Shown here in pieces: positions 5,291 to 6,737 of a stretch of 6,737 nt of DNA. The notes under the pieces are model-generated. The model made no database searches. It saw only the letters and a program-made list of their open reading frames with translations, and was not told the origin of the DNA. Position numbers and translations under genes: made by a program. How positions within the stretch are numbered: the stretch's first letter is position 1; every line of letters starts with the position of its first letter. Source of the stretch: Chloroflexota bacterium (GTDB taxonomy: Bacteria > Chloroflexota > UBA6077); NCBI GenBank assembly GCA_021806765.1, contig JAJZQR010000299.1:1-6737 (forward strand). Reading direction: 5' to 3'.

Positions 5291-5971
5291 CTAGCCCTGC
5301 CGGTTGGGACCGGAGGCCCGAGCGATCTCAGAAACCCCGATGGATCCCAGATGCTGCTTTCGTCGCCTCTGTCGAACTGCGATCAACGCGGCTATCAACA
5401 CCAAGGCGATGCCGACGTAGATGATCGGGCTGTGAAGGTGGCGGACCAGGGGGAGTAACTTGGTGCCGCCAAAGTAGCCCAGCGCCAGCCAGAAGCCGCT
5501 CCAGATGAGGGCCGAAAGGGTGGTGAAGAAGAGAAACTGGTGGAACGGGATCTCGAAAACCCCCGAGATGATCGAGGTAGGTGTTCTAAGACCCGGGGTG
5601 AGCCTCCCCACTAAGACCATGATCGGCCCCCGCTCGTGGATCCACCGCTCGACCTTCCTCAGCTTGGCCTCGTCCAGGTGGATGTACTTGCCGTACCTGA
5701 AGAGGATGGCGTGGCCAAACCTCCTGGAGAGCAGGTAGAGAAGGGTGGACCCCAGTTGGACGCCGAGGGTCACCGACATGGCGGCTTCCAGCACCCCTAT
5801 GAGGTCCTGGGACGCGCGGTAGCCGGCCAGCATGATCACCACGTCGCCAGGCATCGGCAGCGGGACCCCTGCTTCCTCCACGAACAGCAGCAGGAAGAGG
5901 GCCTTCTCGTCGTTCTGGCGGACGAGCAGGTAAAGCCAGTGAAGCCAGCTGCCTATCTGATCTAACGGCAA
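5291..5971 (-). CDS. DedA-family membrane protein
   Basis: A 226-residue inner-membrane protein with the full DedA signature. The acidic re-entrant segment FVEEAGVPLPMPGDVVIMLA covers about 30-49; E32/E33 and D43 match the membrane acids needed in E. coli YqjA/YghB. GRLTPGLRTPTSIISG (122-137) carries R123 and R129, matching the paired functional arginines. Hydrophobic segments lie near 24-50, 58-81, 117-138, 147-170 and 178-198, then a basic tail. DedA proteins support membrane potential, cell division and drug or alkaline tolerance, and some flip lipids (UndP or phosphatidylethanolamine); the substrate cannot be told here. The start is TTG at 5971 because no in-frame ATG or GTG lies nearby. 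The ribosome site is poor, and the pyrE stop is only 11 bp upstream, so translational coupling to pyrE is likely. It is convergent with the VTT gene. Confidence 0.88.
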   Translation of the reverse strand: MPLDQIGSWLHWLYLLVRQNDEKALFLLLFVEEAGVPLPMPGDVVIMLAGYRASQDLIGVLEAAMSVTLGVQLGSTLLYLLSRRFGHAILFRYGKYIHLDEAKLRKVERWIHERGPIMVLVGRLTPGLRTPTSIISGVFEIPFHQFLFFTTLSALIWSGFWLALGYFGGTKLLPLVRHLHSPIIYVGIALVLIAALIAVRQRRRKQHLGSIGVSEIARASGPNRQG

Positions 5972-5982
5972 ATTGCCAGGGC

Positions 5983-6558
5983 CTACTCTTTCTTCAGGTA
6001 GCTTTCCAGTTCGCTACGAATGAAGAGCGATCTGAACTGAAAACCCGCGGCTTCCACGTTCTCGCGGGCCCCCTCCTCTCGGTCCACGATCCCGAGGATG
6101 AAGAGTACCTCGACCCCGAGCGCGCGGAGCTTTTCCGCCGACACGATGGCCTGAGTGCCCGTGGTCATGACGTCCTCGATGACTACGACCTTCTCTCCCG
6201 GGTGGATCTCCCCCTCCACGGCCCTCTGGGTGCCGTACTCCTTCGTACTCTTCTTGACGATGACGAAGGGGATGCCGGTTTCCAGGGAGGCGGCCGTAGC
6301 GAGGGCCACGGCTCCCAGTTCAGGGCCCGCGATTCGATCCACGCCCATCGGCATTTGCTGGGCCAGCAGCTTGCTCAAGGGACGCAGGATCTGAGGCTTG
6401 GTCTCGAAAAGGTACTTGTCAAAGTAGTAGCGGCTTCGACGCCCGGAGCTGAGGACGAAATCCCCCTCCAGGTAGGCGTGCCGGACCAGGTCGCGAGCCA
6501 CCTGCTCCCGAATCTGGGCGATGTCGCCGGCCGCGCTGCGCTCTCCAGCGGTCCCCAT
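5983..6558 (-). CDS. pyrE: orotate phosphoribosyltransferase
   Basis: A 191-residue cytoplasmic enzyme joining orotate and PRPP to give orotidine 5'-phosphate, the fifth step of de novo UMP synthesis; OMP decarboxylase (pyrF) normally follows but is not in the window. Visible motifs: LSSGRRSRYYFDKYLFETKP (36-55) at the orotate/dimer side, DRIAGPELGAVALA (74-87), the flexible catalytic loop VKKSTKEYGT (101-110) and the PRPP loop VVVIEDVMTTGTQA (124-137) with the E-D pair and TTGT turn. Length is normal for the short bacterial type. ATG at 6558 has GGGAGG (6564-6569) 5 bases upstream. It heads a two-gene unit with the dedA-like gene. An inverted repeat lies 33-50 bp upstream of the start codon and may be regulatory. 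I see no attenuator-like hairpin with a T-run. Confidence 0.95.
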   Translation of the reverse strand: MGTAGERSAAGDIAQIREQVARDLVRHAYLEGDFVLSSGRRSRYYFDKYLFETKPQILRPLSKLLAQQMPMGVDRIAGPELGAVALATAASLETGIPFVIVKKSTKEYGTQRAVEGEIHPGEKVVVIEDVMTTGTQAIVSAEKLRALGVEVLFILGIVDREEGARENVEAAGFQFRSLFIRSELESYLKKE

Positions 6559-6590
6559 CCTATCCTCCCACAGAACCTCGACAGGTTACG

Positions 6591-6608
6591 CACTATTTTA
6601 GCATAGTG
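6591..6608. promoter_or_regulatory. operator-like inverted repeat upstream of pyrE
   Basis: CACTAT, six-base centre TTTAGC, ATAGTG: perfect 6-bp arms. On the minus strand it contains TATGCT and TAAAAT, either of which could serve as the pyrE -10 box; no good -35 precedes them. An inverted repeat over a -10 is a typical repressor arrangement, but this is inference. Confidence 0.35.
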
Positions 6609-6631
6609 GAGGGCGCTATCGAGAAAGGGGC

Positions 6632-6737
6632 TATAATCGATTCGGCTCCAGAGAGTGTTGGTGGATTTGGTGGAAGTTAGGGGATAGGAACGGACTCTGC
6701 AACCTCCTGAGGTAAGTAGGTCCCAGGGGGTGACAGA
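6632..6737 (+). promoter_or_regulatory. possible promoter and T-box-like leader at the right edge
   Basis: A perfect TATAAT lies at 6632-6637, with no good -35. Rightward follow, in the order found in T-box Stem I: AGAGAG (6650-6655), TTGGTGGAA (6667-6675), GGAACGGACTC (6687-6697) and CTCCTGAG (6704-6711). T-boxes bind uncharged tRNA and control aminoacyl-tRNA synthetase or amino-acid genes. Against it: the 5' half of Stem I is not visible, the distal stem would be mainly G-U pairs, and AGAGAG sits very near the putative transcription start. No antiterminator (TGG core) is inside the window. No ORF begins here. Confidence 0.22.

Noticed and set aside
1..6737. CRISPR array, tRNA or rRNA genes, phage structural genes, toxin-antitoxin pair
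   Set aside because: No regularly spaced repeats, no tRNA cloverleaf with TTCGA-type arm, no rRNA-like blocks and no recognisable toxin/antitoxin motifs were seen on reading both strands.

Overview
The window comes from a GC-rich bacterial chromosome. Intact genes strongly prefer G or C at third codon positions, and several have strong Shine-Dalgarno sites (AGGAGG, GGGAGG, GGAGGAG). I cannot fix the phylum. Those strong sites and a possible T-box-like leader at the right edge lean weakly towards a GC-rich Bacillota or a neighbouring phylum; Actinomycetota and Chloroflexota remain possible. I recognise no plasmid, phage or CRISPR hallmark.

Left part (1 to about 3430) is an accessory, decaying region. 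It starts with the 5' part of an IS5-family transposase running off the left edge on the minus strand. Its element probably ends near 232, about 30 bp upstream of an intact IclR-family regulator. After the regulator comes the wreck of an oligopeptide/dipeptide ABC-transporter ATPase, truncated at the 5' side and carrying at least three frameshifts. Next is an IS21-type transposase (IstA) C-terminal relic on the minus strand. About 900 bp of unrecognised, non-coding-looking DNA follows, then a small ABM-like (dimeric alpha/beta-barrel) gene that would be intact but for one in-frame TGA.

Right part (3687 to 6737) is compact and healthy: a DUF1232/YkvA-type small membrane protein, a four-cysteine small protein with its own good promoter, an overlooked 50-residue minus-strand ORF, a VTT-domain membrane protein, a DedA protein and pyrE (orotate phosphoribosyltransferase). 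pyrE and the dedA-like gene form a minus-strand pair 11 bp apart. The dedA-like gene converges on the VTT gene with a 20-bp gap. The cysteine protein and the 50-residue ORF converge on a perfect 30-bp palindrome that contains both of their stop codons.

Functionally, pyrE is core pyrimidine biosynthesis and the two VTT/DedA proteins belong to a membrane-homeostasis/lipid-scramblase-like superfamily. The IclR regulator has probably lost the transport genes it once sat beside. I see no convincing new multi-gene system. The observations most worth checking are the single-TGA ABM gene together with the absence of TGA stops in all seven intact complete genes, the shared stop-codon palindrome with its hidden ORF, and the T-box-like right edge.
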